The translations under genes were made by a program, and so were the position numbers. The notes under the pieces are model-generated. The model saw only the letters and a list, made by a program, of their open reading frames with translations, was not told the DNA's origin and made no database searches. DNA of 64,000 nt from Cocos nucifera (Eukaryota; Streptophyta; Magnoliopsida; Arecales; Arecaceae), in assembly GCA_006176705.1 (NCBI GenBank), contig QRFJ01000761.1, positions 124,001-188,000 on the forward strand, written 5' to 3'. Of the stretch, positions 38,201 through 48,985 are shown piece by piece (the first letter of the stretch is position 1; each line of letters begins with the position of its first letter).

Positions 38201-38640
38201 CCATATTCGATAGGTTCAACAGAATCGATATCATCATCGATATCATCATCGTCGTACACAACTTCATTCGGATCACCCTCCCCATGCCATATCCAGCAAG
38301 TATACTTCTTATCCATACCAAAATGTAGTAGATTCTCCTCAACAAGGGATTTGTAATGATATACCATATTGACACATCTTTTGCATGGATACTTTATCCG
38401 ACTAGCACTATCAGCTTTACACCATGCAAATTCAATAAAATCTTGAACATCTTTTCAATATTCAGGCAAAAAAATATCCCTGGCTTCATCCAACTTTTGT
38501 CGATATCCATCTGACAACAAAGAATAATGATTCATGAATCCTAACTCCACCAACTTCTTTCTAATAGGTGTGGTCCTATCCCTTTCAAAAATGCATTACT
38601 TTTATTGTTGCCATAGCTTTGTTCTTTGTTTCATATCCAT
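35171..38640 (-). pseudogene. TNP2-like CACTA transposase (main part)
   Basis: Minus-strand order: transposase-associated N-terminal domain (DVQDFIEFAWCKADSA, YPCKRC, YTCWIWHGEGD; about 38460-38260) and an Asp-rich linker. TNP2 core (FASDPCNIRLGLV, SMWPVMLVIYNV, LIPGPKAPGNEIDVYL, STKGYLACPICNKDT at 37535-37130; LDVMHIEKNIFYNVIG at about 36830-36790). DUF4218 (MRGYLSGDVQAALIELGVF, KLEKIFSPSFFDVMVHL, GSIAEAYVAMECLTF; 36490-36050). DUF4216 (HTRELEMQRRTQNSG, EWWDISNKEIGIHFDPHF, YQNEPYILATQAK; 35460-35180). It would cut and rejoin the element ends. More than ten stops or frameshifts occur, and the last part is displaced to 14766-15190. The start is uncertain; an ATG at 38640 is a candidate. Confidence 0.92.
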
Positions 38641-39354
38641 AAAAAATCAGGTAGCATCTCCCTACAGTTCTCCAAGTATATGATATAGATGGATCATATT
38701 TTAATCATATCTAATATGTACTCGAAGAACAAACGAGATAACTATGATAGAATTTTTTATAATAAAATAAAGCACGCCATGACAATAATAAAATATTGAT
38801 GCATTTATGAATTGCCTAAACCGAAGCATCCAAGAGCCATTCACAGAGTTTGTTTTGGGGATCCTAGGACCGACTCTTGAATAGGAATATAAGGTTAGAT
38901 CAATGTATGAATTAAATAATTATCAAACCAGATCTTGGATCGAATTCTAATCCATATCCCAATCTGAATTTTGATCAAAATTCGATTTGGATGATGACCC
39001 AAATCCTGAACCAGATACTGGACATGATCCCAGATCAGATCTCGAACAGGATCCTAGATCGAATCTCGGACTGAATCTAATCTAGATATCAATTGAGATC
39101 TAACTCAAATCTCGACCCAAATCCCAGATCGGATCTCAGATAGGATCCTAACTCAGATCCCTGATTGGAACCTGATTCGGATCCTTGTACCTGATAGTTT
39201 ATATGCATTATAAATTAAAACTTTCGACTAATGCAAATTAAAATATTAAATCATAATCATAATGAAATATATAGACTAAACAAATAAAAAGATTAAACTA
39301 TAACAAGTAAAAGAATAAAAATATAATTAAAAACTTAACTATTTTAATTATAAA
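38641..39354 (-). other. CACTA 5' region with GATC-rich short repeats
   Basis: No coding motif is seen. From 38930 to 39190 a degenerate unit of roughly 20-25 bases, around the words CCCAGATCGGATCTCG and AGGATCCTA, is repeated about ten times. The rest is AT-rich. By position it should be upstream or untranslated sequence of the TNP2 gene. Confidence 0.6.
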
Positions 39355-39795
39355 AAATTAATTATTATTATTAATATAATCAATTATTATTACTATTACT
39401 ATTATTATTACTATTACCACTATTACTAATATTATTATTATTACTATTATTATTATTAATTTACTAATATTATTATTTTTCTAACTACTATTATTACTAT
39501 GATTATTATTACCATTTTTATTATTATTATTATTACTATTATTATTATTCTTACTACTACTATTTCTATTACTATTATTACTATTATTATTACTACTATT
39601 ATTATTTTTATTATTATTATGATTATTACTATTATTATTATTTTCATTATTATTACTACTATTACTCTTATTATTATTGTTACTATTATTCTAACTACTA
39701 TTATTACAATGATTATCATTATCATTATTATTACCATTTTTACTATTATTATTATTATTACTATTATTTTTATTTTTATTTTTATTTATTAAAAT
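39355..39795. repeat. TTA/TAT trinucleotide microsatellite
   Basis: About 430 bases of imperfect (TTA)n with TAC and TTC interruptions. Long isoleucine-rich frames on both strands are a by-product of the repeat and are not genes. Confidence 0.95.
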
Positions 39796-39811
39796 TTAAA
39801 AATTGATTAAG

Positions 39812-40330
39812 TCCCTCCACCCCCCACCCCCAGCGGCAACCCTTCGCTGCCCACCACCCACGGCCCCTTACCCGACCCGCCACTGCTGCCCCTCCATGCC
39901 CCACCCCTCGCAGAACCCCCCCTCCACCACCCACCACCAATGCCCGCGGCCCCACCCTCAACGGCATCCCTCCACTGCCCACCATCGGTGCCTGCAGCCT
40001 CCCACCCTCTGCGACACCCTCCGCCACCCACCACAGTGCTCGTGCCCCCCAACCCATCCCATCACCATCGCCCAGTGGCCCCACACTCCATGCGGCCCCC
40101 CACCACCTATAGCCAGCACCAATCCTTTATGCCCCACCATCCGCCATCGGCCATAGCACGAAAACATCCATGGCCTCTGACCCATGGTCTCATCACCACC
40201 GCCCCATAGCCCTGCACCCCATGCGGCCCCGCCCCCTGCAGCGGGCACGCACCCTTCGTGCCTCATCGCCTACCACTGGCCACTGCATGGCACCTGTAGC
40301 CTCCCAAATGATCGAAAGAGAACAAAAAAA
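39812..40330. repeat. GC-rich, C-tract low-complexity block in the CACTA
   Basis: An abrupt change from AT-rich to strongly GC-rich sequence: many CCCC and CCACC runs on the plus strand, with loosely repeated words such as CCACCACCCACC, CGGCCCC and TGCCCACCA. Frames open on both strands because stops are rare in such sequence, and none has a known motif. GC-rich blocks near the ends are known in several plant CACTA families. The adjoining 40330-40520 is purine-rich and may be transcribed leader. Confidence 0.7.
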
Positions 40331-40529
40331 ATTGCCATCAACGACGTGCGGCGACAACAACGATAGTGGCAGCGGCAATGGTGGTGACAATGATGACGGC
40401 AATGGGAGAATAGGTCGCCGACCGATGGAAGCAAAGGAGGAGGAAAGAGAAGATGAGGGGGTGAGCGAGAGTGGGTTTCGAGTAGCGATAGTGGGTTTCG
40501 TGTGAATGTAGCGGGAGGAAATATTTAAA

Positions 40530-41068
40530 GAACTTTAGCGATGGAGTTTTAGAGATAGAATTTCATCGTTAAAATAGTTATTAGCGATGAAAATAAATAT
40601 TTTATCACTAATAATTTTTACCAATTTCTTTTTTAAAAAAATTTTCCTCTCCAAAAAATATTAAAATATTTAATAAAATTATTTAAAATAAAAAATTAAT
40701 TTTTATCATCAATAAAGATTATTTATGATGGAAACCTTCTATCAAAAATATTTTTTTATAAATAAATAATTTAAAAATTTTAAAAAAATTAAGAATATTT
40801 GTGACAAAAATTTTTTATCGCAAATAAATTTTATTTGCAATGGAAAAATTATCTATGTCATAAATAAAATTAATTTACTTCAAAAAATACCATCATAAAT
40901 AATTTTCCATAAACAAATAATTTAAAAAATTATTTACATCATAAATAACATTTATTTATGATGGAAACTTCCATCATAAATATTTTTTCATAAATAAATA
41001 ATTTTAAAAATTAAAAAAAAGATGAGAATATTATGTGATGAAACATTTCTTGCAATAAAAATTTTAAA
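40530..41068 (-). repeat. CACTA right subterminal repeats, inner part
   Basis: Palindromic words TTTATGATGGAAA / TTCCATCATAAAT and AGCGATGAAAA recur from 40545 to 41000, as at the left end (12240-12770). The array is broken by the foldback element and goes on at 48986. Confidence 0.75.
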
Positions 41069-41929
41069 AAAAATAGGCAAAAATTTTGGTGTGCATGACC
41101 GATTAAATTTTTTTCTAATTTTTTAAAAATTAGTTTTTTTTTAAAAAACTTCTATTTTTCTTTGAATATTATATAGTTTTGAAATTTAGAGCTCATCTTC
41201 ATCATTCATTATTTAAGTAATTATTTTGTGAGCATCATCACAAAATATTGCCTCAATTTGGTAACTCTATTTATGCAAATTGATAAAATTTGATTTTGAT
41301 GGTCATGAACGATCGCATGATGATCTGATAGATAGAAATCATCGATGGATCTAAAAACTTGCAAAGATAATTTGTATGATATTTATAGTATACTATTAAA
41401 ATTTTACTTTAATCAGATATCATTATCATAGTCAATTTAGTACGGAATGATTTCGACCATTGAATAAAAAAGAGTGATCAAATGGCCAAACGTCATCCAA
41501 TTAAGATAATTTTTTAGATAAATAATCTTTGCTACTACTTTGATCATTTGTACAGTGGAGATTATAAAATTCAAACCACACATATATGAACGATCTAAAA
41601 CTACTTGTCTCTTGATACTTATTCTTAAGATTCTTAAGTAATTATACTTGTATTTTTGTAAGATCTACTTAAAATGGATGGTTCATATACGTATGATTTT
41701 AATTTTACGATCATCATCATATAAATGATAAAAGTAGTAGCAAAGATCATTTATCTAAAAAATTGCCTTAATCAGACGTCCTTTGGCATTTTGATCACTC
41801 ATTTTTTATTTAACGATCCAAATCATCCCATGCTAAATTAACTATTATTGGGGATAAACCCCACTCCTGCCAAAGTACAATCTGGTACCTAGCCTAATGT
41901 AACTAATAATCATAGAAGAGCTTCGATTG

Positions 41930-42300
41930 AGAATTCTCCAACAGTCAAACTCCTTCCGAACTTCACCTTCAGTCAAATTCCTCCAGCAGCCGAACTCCTT
42001 CTAGACCTCTCTTTCAGTCAGATTCCTTCAGGAGCCGAACTCCTTCTAGACCTCTCCTTCAATCGGATTCTTACAGGAGCCAAACTTCTTTCGGACCTCT
42101 TCTTCAGTCGGATTCCTCCAGGAGCCAAACTCCTTTCAAACTTCTCCACCAATCGAATTCCTACTAGAGCCGAACTCCTTCTGCACCTCTCCTTCAATCG
42201 AATTCCTACAGGAGCCAAACTCCTTCTGGACCTCTCCTTCAGTCGGATTCCTTCAGGAGCCAAACTTCTTCTGAACTTCTCTATCAGTCAAACTTCATCC
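41930..42300 (+). repeat. 45-bp tandem repeats in the gypsy 5' LTR
   Basis: About eight imperfect copies of a 45-base unit around TCGGATTCCT, AGGAGCCGAACTCCTTC and GACCTCTCCTTC. The minus strand stays open with a 15-residue period, a by-product of the repeat. A comparable array is at 47530-47860 in the 3' LTR. Confidence 0.9.
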
Positions 42301-42589
42301 AGATTCCTCCAGCAGATTTCTTCCAGATTTCAAGTAGTATTCCTCTCGGATGATCCTCTCTAACCGTATTTTTTTTAGGAGTCCGAACTCCTCTGAAATT
42401 AATATATGTCAAAGTTCTTCACTAACCAATGCCTGTTTTCTCTAGACTTCAGCTATTAAATCTCAACGAACAGGCGACCTCACTACCAAATGGTTACGAC
42501 TGTTATTTATCAGTCTGCTACAAGCAACCCCACTATCGAACGATTACGATAGTCATTTATTAGTCTACTATAGGTGACCCCACTATCGG

Positions 42590-42870
42590 ACGGTTATGAC
42601 TGTCATTATCAGTCTATTACGAGCGACACCTCTCTCCATAATAAATTTTATGTGGCCCCGAGTGGCCCATGACTGGACGGTTACGACTATCATTATTAGT
42701 CTATTACGAGCAACACCTCTCTCCATAATATATTTCATGTGGCCCGGAGCGGCCCATGACCGAACGGTTAGGACTGTCATTATTAGTCTATTATGAGCAA
42801 CACCTCTCTCCATAATAAATTTCACGTGGCCCCAAGCAGCCCATGATCGGATGATTATGATTGTCACTAT
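42590..42870 (+). repeat. 87-bp tandem repeats in the gypsy 5' LTR
   Basis: Three copies of an 87-base unit beginning near GGTTATGACTGTCATTATCAG and including CACCTCTCTCCATAATA and GTGGCCC. The 3' LTR has two (about 48110-48300). Shorter related units precede it at 42470-42590. Confidence 0.88.
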
Positions 42871-42890
42871 TAATCTGCTCCGAACTTCAT

Positions 42891-42900
42891 CTATAAAAGG
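42891..42900 (+). promoter_or_regulatory. LTR TATA box (gypsy 5' LTR)
   Basis: CTATAAAAGG, a consensus TATA, 233 bases before the LTR end. The 3' LTR has CTATAAAAG at 48322. Confidence 0.7.
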
Positions 42901-43134
42901 GATCCTCCAGATACATTTTTTCTAAGCTCTCTTCTCCTTCCAAAATTTTGCTGAAATCTTTTCTGAGCACTACATTCCTGTTGGCCAAAAGAGCTAACTT
43001 GATCGTCGGAGGATCCTGCCGAAGCCACCTCCACTGACTTCAGATGGAACTTTATTTTGCAGATCACCAACGGTGACCTCTTCTTCCTCAACTCTAGCTC
43101 GATCCTATGTCAACCAGATTCTGCACCAACAGGA

Positions 43135-43152
43135 TTGGCGCTACAGGAAGGG
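43135..43152 (+). promoter_or_regulatory. Primer-binding site of the gypsy element
   Basis: TTGGCGCTACAGGAAGGG begins one base after the LTR end. It has the TGGCGC start common to many Ty3/gypsy primer sites; the later part resembles Tat/Ogre elements. Confidence 0.8.
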
Positions 43153-43700
43153 ATCTTTATTACAAAAGTTTTCTTGTTCTTAAAGAAGTGCTCAGCAGCG
43201 ATCTCTCTTGTTCCTCTTTAGAGTTCTTCTCAAAAAAATTATCTTCCAGAAAAGCTTCGACCCAGCGTTCAATAGCCTCTGCAGCCAAATTTTGTCTAGA
43301 TTTATCAGCTCCCACTTTAGCTCCGATAACTCAAGTGCCACCTACAGTCATGGTGGATGTAGGATAGTTCAACCTACTGATCCAGTAGGTTTGCAATCTC
43401 ATAGAGGTGGTGCAGGCCATACATCATCAGGCTCCGATGCCAATTTAACTAGAGCAGGCTTCTCCAGAGCCCCATGATCCAGTTGGAGGATGGTCAACTT
43501 GGACTAGCCGATCGGTGACCTTCGATAAGAGGAAGCAGAGGGTGGAGACCCCTTGCTCAGACCATGGCTTGACCCAAGGGGTAGCTTTTCCTTCGTCCCA
43601 TTAGAAAACTCTAGAGATCATGCTCTGGCAAGGCACTGCTACTTAATTATCCTGTGAAAGAAATAATAGTCTAACCCTTATCCTGTTGATGGGCTAGATG
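43153..43700 (+). pseudogene. Gypsy leader and residual gag
   Basis: Only about 550 bases separate the primer-binding site from pol. Short frames around 43320-43500 (PPTVMVDVG, EPHDPVGGWSTW) could be the start of a gag, but no capsid, zinc knuckle or protease motif is seen. Tat elements normally have more than 2 kb of gag and protease here, so an internal deletion is likely. Confidence 0.55.
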
Positions 43701-46700
43701 CCCGGGACGACCTCACAGAAGAAAGGAGAGAATCAATAAAAGATCTTATGACCATCCCCCTGAATGATGAAAATATGGAGCATATGATGTAAATTGACTT
43801 CAATCTGGAAGATGAAGTTCGAATGTAGCTCATCACCCTTTTACGGAGGAATGCCGACGTCTTTGCTTAGGTTCTGATGGATATGCCTGGGATTGATGTC
43901 AAGGTTATAGAACATCGGCTGGCTATTAATCCCAAGCATCAACCAGTGAAAGAAAGAGTTTGAGACCATGCACCAGAAAGGCGGAAGGTAATAGCAGAAG
44001 AAGTCGACAAGCTTTTCAAAGTTGAATTTATCTAAGAAGTCAGCTATCCAACTTGGGTCTCTAACGTGATCCTAGTCAAGAAAGCCAACGGTAAGTGGAG
44101 GATGTGCATCGACTTTTAGAAGCTTAACAAGGTCTGTCAAAAAGATAGCTACTCTTTGTCCAGAATCGATCAACTAGTGGATGCAACTTCAGGCTACACG
44201 CTCCTCAACTTCATGGATGCTTTCTCTGGCTATAACCAAATTTGGATGGCACCGAAGGATGAGGAGAAGACTATTTTTATTACTAACCATGGTCTTTACT
44301 ATTACAGGATCATGCCCTTTGGGCTTAAAAATGCAGGCGCGACTTATCAGTGCTTGCTTAATAAAATCTTCAAGTAGCAGATCGACCATAATATGGAGAT
44401 TTACATCGATGACATGCTGGTCAAAAGTTGAAAGACTATCAATCATGTCGCCGATCTTGAAGAGGCTTTCGATGCACTCAAAAAATATAAGATGAAGCTG
44501 AACCCAACTAAGTGCACCTTTGGGGTAGCCTTAGAAAGATTTTTGAGATTCATGATCTCGAGATGAGGGATCGAGACCAGTCTGAAGAAAATTTGAGCTA
44601 TTCAAGAGATGACCGCTCCGAAGTTCATCAAGAAAGTTCAGTGCCTAATCGAAAAGGTGGCATCTTTAAATCATTTTATCTTGAGGTCGGCCGAATGCTG
44701 CATGCCCTTCTTCCAAATCCTTAGAAAATTGAAAGATTTTCACTAGACTCAGAAATGCCAAAAGGCAGTCGACGCGCTCAAGAACTACCTCGGCTCACCT
44801 CCCTACTGGCCAAACCTGAGTCCTGAGAGGAACTATTTCTCTACCTCGCGGTCTCCCCTGCGGTGCTAGTGGTAGTCCTAGTCAAAGAAGAGGCAAAAGT
44901 ACAATGACCAATCTACTACATAAGCTGGATCCTAAGGGATGCTGATACCAGGTATATAAAGTTGAAAAAATTGACTTATGCTCTTCTGATTGCAGCAAGA
45001 AGACTTCATCCTTACTTCTAGGGACATGCTATAATGCTCCCCACTAACCAGCCGATCAAAGCAATCCTTCATCAAATGGATGCTTCCAAAAGAATTACAA
45101 AATGGGCCATTAAATTAACAAAATTTGACATTAACTACCGACCTCGGGCAGCAATCAAGACTCAAGCACTGGCCGACTTCATAGTTGAGTGTACCATTTT
45201 AGATGAAGCCGAGCTTGAGCAGAACGAGATCGGCATCCTGTGGTTGCAACCGAGCCTCCATGAAGAAAGTGCCAACCTTTTCAAAGATTTTTGGGCCCTT
45301 TACATGGATGGTTTGTCCAACTCCATTGGAGTAGATGTGGGGTTAGTCTTAGTTAACCCCAAGGGAGTCATCGTCGAGTACGTACTATGCTTCGAATTTC
45401 TTACAACTAGTAACAGGATCGAATATGAAGCGTTGATCGTCAGATTAAAAATAGCAAGAAAATTAAAAGTAGATCGACTTCAAGTCTATAGTGATTTTTA
45501 ATTATTGGTCGGCCAAGTTAGTGGCAACTATGAAGCACGGAAGGAAAGTATGATGAAATACCTTGATAAAGTAAAAAATTTGACTTTGGCCCTCGATAGT
45601 TTTAGCATTCGATAAATTTCGAGGGTAGAAAATATAAGAGCCGACCTCCTCTCTAAATTGGCCACTTCAGTCCTGACCGAATTATGCAAAGAAGTATTTT
45701 TTGAAACTCTAAAATGCCCAAGCTCAGAGAAATCACAGTTCGTTATAAAGATGGAGCTTGAGCTGAGCTGGATTGACCTGTTAGTTGCCTATCTCAAAAA
45801 GGAAGTTCTTCCTCATGATCCGAAAGGAGCTCGAAAACTCAGAAATCAAGCCTCCTGATATATTTTGTATGAGAGCAAGTTGTATAAAAGCTCGTATTTG
45901 CTACCACTGTTGAGATGTCTCCGACCTTCAGAGGTCGACTTCGCATTATGAAAAGTGCATGAGGGAATTTATGAAAGTCATGTAGGAGCCAGATCCCTAT
46001 CACAAAAACTATTTTGGCAAGAATACTATTGGCTGACCTTGTACCACGATTCTATGGAGTATGTCAAGAAATGTGACCACTGACAGAGAAATTTGAATAT
46101 ACAAAGACAGCCAACCTTCGAGCTTACTCCACTAAGCGCACCGTGGCCATTTACGTAGTGGGAAATGGATATACTTGGCCCTTCCCAGTGGCATTCGAAC
46201 AATGAAAGTTTCTTCTGGTTGCGATCGACTACTTCACCAAATAGATCGAAGTCAATCCACTAGCAAAAGTTATCGAGGCCAAGGTATATGACTTCATTTA
46301 GAAGTCAATCATCTGTCAGTTTGGTCTATCCCAAACTCTCATAATAGATAACAGGCTATAGTTCGCTAGGATGAGGTTCGCTGAGCTCTACGAAGATCTA
46401 AACATCTTCCATCACTTCACGTCAGTAACTCACCCATAGGCAAATAGGGAAGCTGAAGTGACCAACCAGACCTTGTTGCAAGGCATCAAGACAAGACTCG
46501 ATAGAGCAAAGAAAGCCTGAGTGGACGAACTCCACCACATCCTCTGGACATATCAAACTACTCAAAGGCTACCGATTAAGGAAACACTATTTACCTTGGC
46601 CTTTGGAACAGAGGAAGTCATCCCAATTGAGTTTAAACTTCCATCGACATGGGTTATGGTCTTCAATGAGCAATGTAACTCATAGAACCTCAGAGTCAAC

Positions 46701-46970
46701 CTTGATCTGCTGGAAGAAAAAAGAGAAGAAGGCCAAGTTTGGATGGCGGCCTATAGGCGAAGGGTGGCCCAATATTATAACTCCAAAGGCAAAGGTAAAA
46801 TATTCAGAGTAAAAGACTTAGTACTTCGGCGAGCCACTATCTCTCAGCCTCAGAGCTAGGGGAAGCTTGTCCCAAATTAGGAAGGACCCTATAAGGTCAT
46901 GAAAGTCATCCGACCCAGGTCGTACTACTTGAAGAAACTCGAGGGGGTAGACCTACCTCGACCATAGAAT
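43701..46970 (+). pseudogene. Gypsy pol: RT, RNase H, second RNase H, integrase
   Basis: RT: LRRNADVFA, DMPGIDVKVIEHRL, VILVKKANGKWRMCIDF, SRIDQLVDATSGYTLLNFMD, MPFGLKNAGATYQ and the catalytic IYIDDMLVKS (43835-44430). RNase H end: TNQPIKAILHQMDASKRITKWA, FDINYRPRAAIKTQALADFI (45040-45190). Archaeal-type RNase H: LYMDGLSNSIGVDVGLVLVN, IEYEALIVRLKIA, VYSDF, ENIRADLLSKLA (45298-45665). Integrase: zinc finger H...CDHC-like remnant (about 45960-46085), DILGP (first Asp, about 46170), IIDNRL-type second Asp (about 46340), then EAEVTNQTLL (46455-46480), which carries the Glu position. Many TAG/TGA stops replace Gln or Trp codons (FA-stop-VLMDMPG; FIWK-type stop at 46300). No chromodomain is seen. 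Confidence 0.9.
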
Positions 46971-47425
46971 TCAAAAAATCTATGAATGTATTATCGATAA
47001 TTTGATTATAATAAAAATTTTTTACTCCAATACCATAATCTTTGTTGTGTACTGGTGATAAAGGAGGACTATCCCATAAACTTAATTTCATGATAAATAC
47101 AACTCATTAGGAACAGGAGGAGAACCTCATCCTAACATGAGCAAAGTCAAAGATCTCGTTCATTTTAAACGAGGTGAGAAGAGAAGTTCCTACTCGGTCG
47201 GAGATAAGATCTCCCCTGAGCTTCAACCTTAACAGGAGATAAGATCTCCTACAATCTCGACTGGAGATAAGATCTTCCTACTCCAACCTCAATAGGAGAT
47301 AAGATCTCCTACAACCTCCAAGGAAGATAAGATCCTCCTCAAGCTTCAACCTCAATAGGTGTAGAGCTCGAAAAAGAACTTCGGTAGTCGTCTTTTTTGT
47401 ACTCCCTTCCTTCAAATTTTGAACT

Positions 47426-47443
47426 CGAGAGTGGAAGGACTAT
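47426..47443 (+). promoter_or_regulatory. Polypurine tract of the gypsy element
   Basis: The purine-rich GAGAGTGGAAGGACTAT runs up to the 3' LTR start. The ~450 bases between pol and it (46971-47425) hold a repeated word GGAGATAAGATCTCC (about 47200-47330) and no gene. Confidence 0.7.
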
Positions 47444-48565
47444 TGTTGGGGATAAACCCGCTCTCACCAAAGTCCAGTCTGGTACCTAGCCTAATCAAAC
47501 TAATAATCATAAAAGATCTTCGATCGAAAATTCTTCAGTAGCCAAACTCCTTTCGAACTTCACCTTCAGTCAAATTCCTCCAGCAGCTGAACTCCTTCCG
47601 AACTTCTCCTTCATTCGGATTCCTTTAGGAGCCAAAATCCTTCCGAACCTCTCCTTTAGCCGGATTCCTCCAAGAGCTGAACTTCTTTCGAACTTTTTCT
47701 TCAGTCAAATTTCTATAGAAGCCAAACCCCTTCCGGATCTCTTCTTCAGTTAGATTCCTACAGGAGCTGAACTCCTTCCGAACTTCTCCTTCAGTCAGAT
47801 TCCTTCAGGAGCTAAACTCCTCCAGGAGTCGAACTCCTTCTGAACTTCTCCATCAATCAAACTCCATCTGGATTCCTCTAGCGAATTACTTTTAGATTTT
47901 AAGTAGTATTCCTTTCAGATGATCCCCTCTAGCCGTATTTTCTTTAGGAGGCCGAACTCCTCTAGAATTGATATATGTCAAAGTTCTTCACCAACCAACA
48001 CCTGTTCCTCTAAACTTTGAGTATTAAATCTCAACGAACAGGCGACCTCACTACCAGATGGTTACGACTGTCATTTATCAGTTTGCTATAGGTGACCCCA
48101 CTATCGGACGGTTACGACTGTCATTATCAGTCTATTACAAGCGACACCTCTCTCCATAATAAATTTTATGTGGCCCCAAGCAGCCCATGATCAAATAGTT
48201 ACGACTGTCATTATCAGTCTATTATGAGCAACACCTCTCTCTATAATAAATTTTATATGACCTTGAGCGGCCCATGACCAGATGGTTATGATTATCACTA
48301 TTAATCTGCTCCAGACTCCATCTATAAAAGAAACCCTTCAGATACGTTTTCTCTAAGCTCTCTTCTTCTAACTAAAACTATGCTGAAATCTTTTTTGAGC
48401 ACTCCATTCCTATTGGCTAGAAGAGCTGACTTGATCATCGGAGGGTCCTACTAGAGCCATCACCACTGACTTTAGATGAAACTTTATTTTGTAGGTCACC
48501 GACGGTGACCTCTTCTTCCTCAACTCCAATTCGATCTGGCATCAACCAGATTCTGCACCAATAGG
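47444..48565 (+). mobile_element. Gypsy 3' LTR
   Basis: It starts TGTTGGGGATAAACC and ends CACCAATAGG, followed by the target duplication ACTAT. It carries the same repeat arrays as the 5' LTR with fewer copies, and CTATAAAAG at 48322-48330. Confidence 0.9.
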
Positions 48566-48985
48566 ACTATGATAATTATATTCGATTGAAGTAAAATTTT
48601 GATAGTGTGCTACAAATATTATAGAGATCATCGTTGTAAAATTTTGGATCCATTGATGATTTCTATCTATTCGATCATCATGCGATCGTTCATGACTGTT
48701 GAAATCAAATTTTATCGATTTACTTAGATAAAGCTACCAAATCGAGATGATATTTTATGATGATGCTCATATGATAATTAATTAAATAATGAATGATGAA
48801 GATGGACTTTAAATTTTAAAACTATGTAATATTCAAAGAAAATAAATTTTTTTAAAAGAATATTATTTTTTATAAAAATTAGAAAAAAAATAGTATTTTG
48901 CTTGCGGGCTAGCTAATAATGGACACGCTCACACCCTACAATCTTTTTGCATCAGTCATGCATGGCATATTTTTGCTATTTTTTA

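Larger units (their letters stand above)
41846..43133 (+). mobile_element. Gypsy 5' LTR
   Basis: It starts TATTGGGGATAAACC (TGTTGGGG in the 3' LTR, so the first G has mutated) and ends CACCAACAGG. It holds two tandem-repeat arrays (41930-42300 and 42590-42870) and a TATA box. Confidence 0.9.
41846..48565 (+). mobile_element. Ty3/gypsy retrotransposon, Tat lineage
   Basis: 6.72 kb with two LTRs and a 5-bp target duplication ACTAT (41841-41845 and 48566-48570). The primer-binding site TTGGCGCTACAGGAAGGG resembles that of Tat/Ogre elements. The order RT, RNase H, second (archaeal-type) RNase H, integrase is the Tat hallmark. gag and protease are almost wholly missing, and pol has many stops, so it is a defective, non-autonomous copy. 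LTR lengths differ (1288 and 1122) because of tandem-repeat number. Confidence 0.92.
41069..48985. mobile_element. Foldback (long inverted-repeat) element split by a gypsy insertion
   Basis: Left of the gypsy (41069-41845) and right of it (48571-48985) is sequence that, joined, forms one ~1.19-kb near-palindrome. For example, 41290-41345 (GGTCATGAACGATCGCATGA) is the reverse complement, with a few changes, of 48660-48700 (GATCATCATGCGATCGTTCA). TTTGCTACTAC at 41529 pairs with GTAGTAGCAAA at 41734. The centre is near 41637, around CTTAAGATTCTTAAG. Outer ends AAAATAGGCAAAAAT and ATTTTTGCTATTTTT are similar but not identical. No coding sequence. It sits in the subterminal repeats of the CACTA. 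It fits a non-autonomous foldback or Mutator-like element with long inverted repeats; family unknown. Ends are approximate. Confidence 0.75.

Noticed and set aside
39456..39795. Long isoleucine-rich open frames on both strands
   Set aside because: They are translations of the TTA/TAT microsatellite; no start context or motif.
39782..40505. Overlapping open frames of 80-117 codons on both strands in the GC-rich block
   Set aside because: GC-rich low-complexity sequence has few stops; products are Pro/His or Gly/Trp/Val strings without a domain.
42018..42263. 81-codon minus-strand frame with a 15-residue repeat
   Set aside because: It is the reverse reading of the 45-bp tandem repeat in the gypsy LTR.
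41930..42300. Regular repeats that might suggest a CRISPR-like array
   Set aside because: Units are contiguous tandem repeats without unique spacers, inside an LTR of a plant element.
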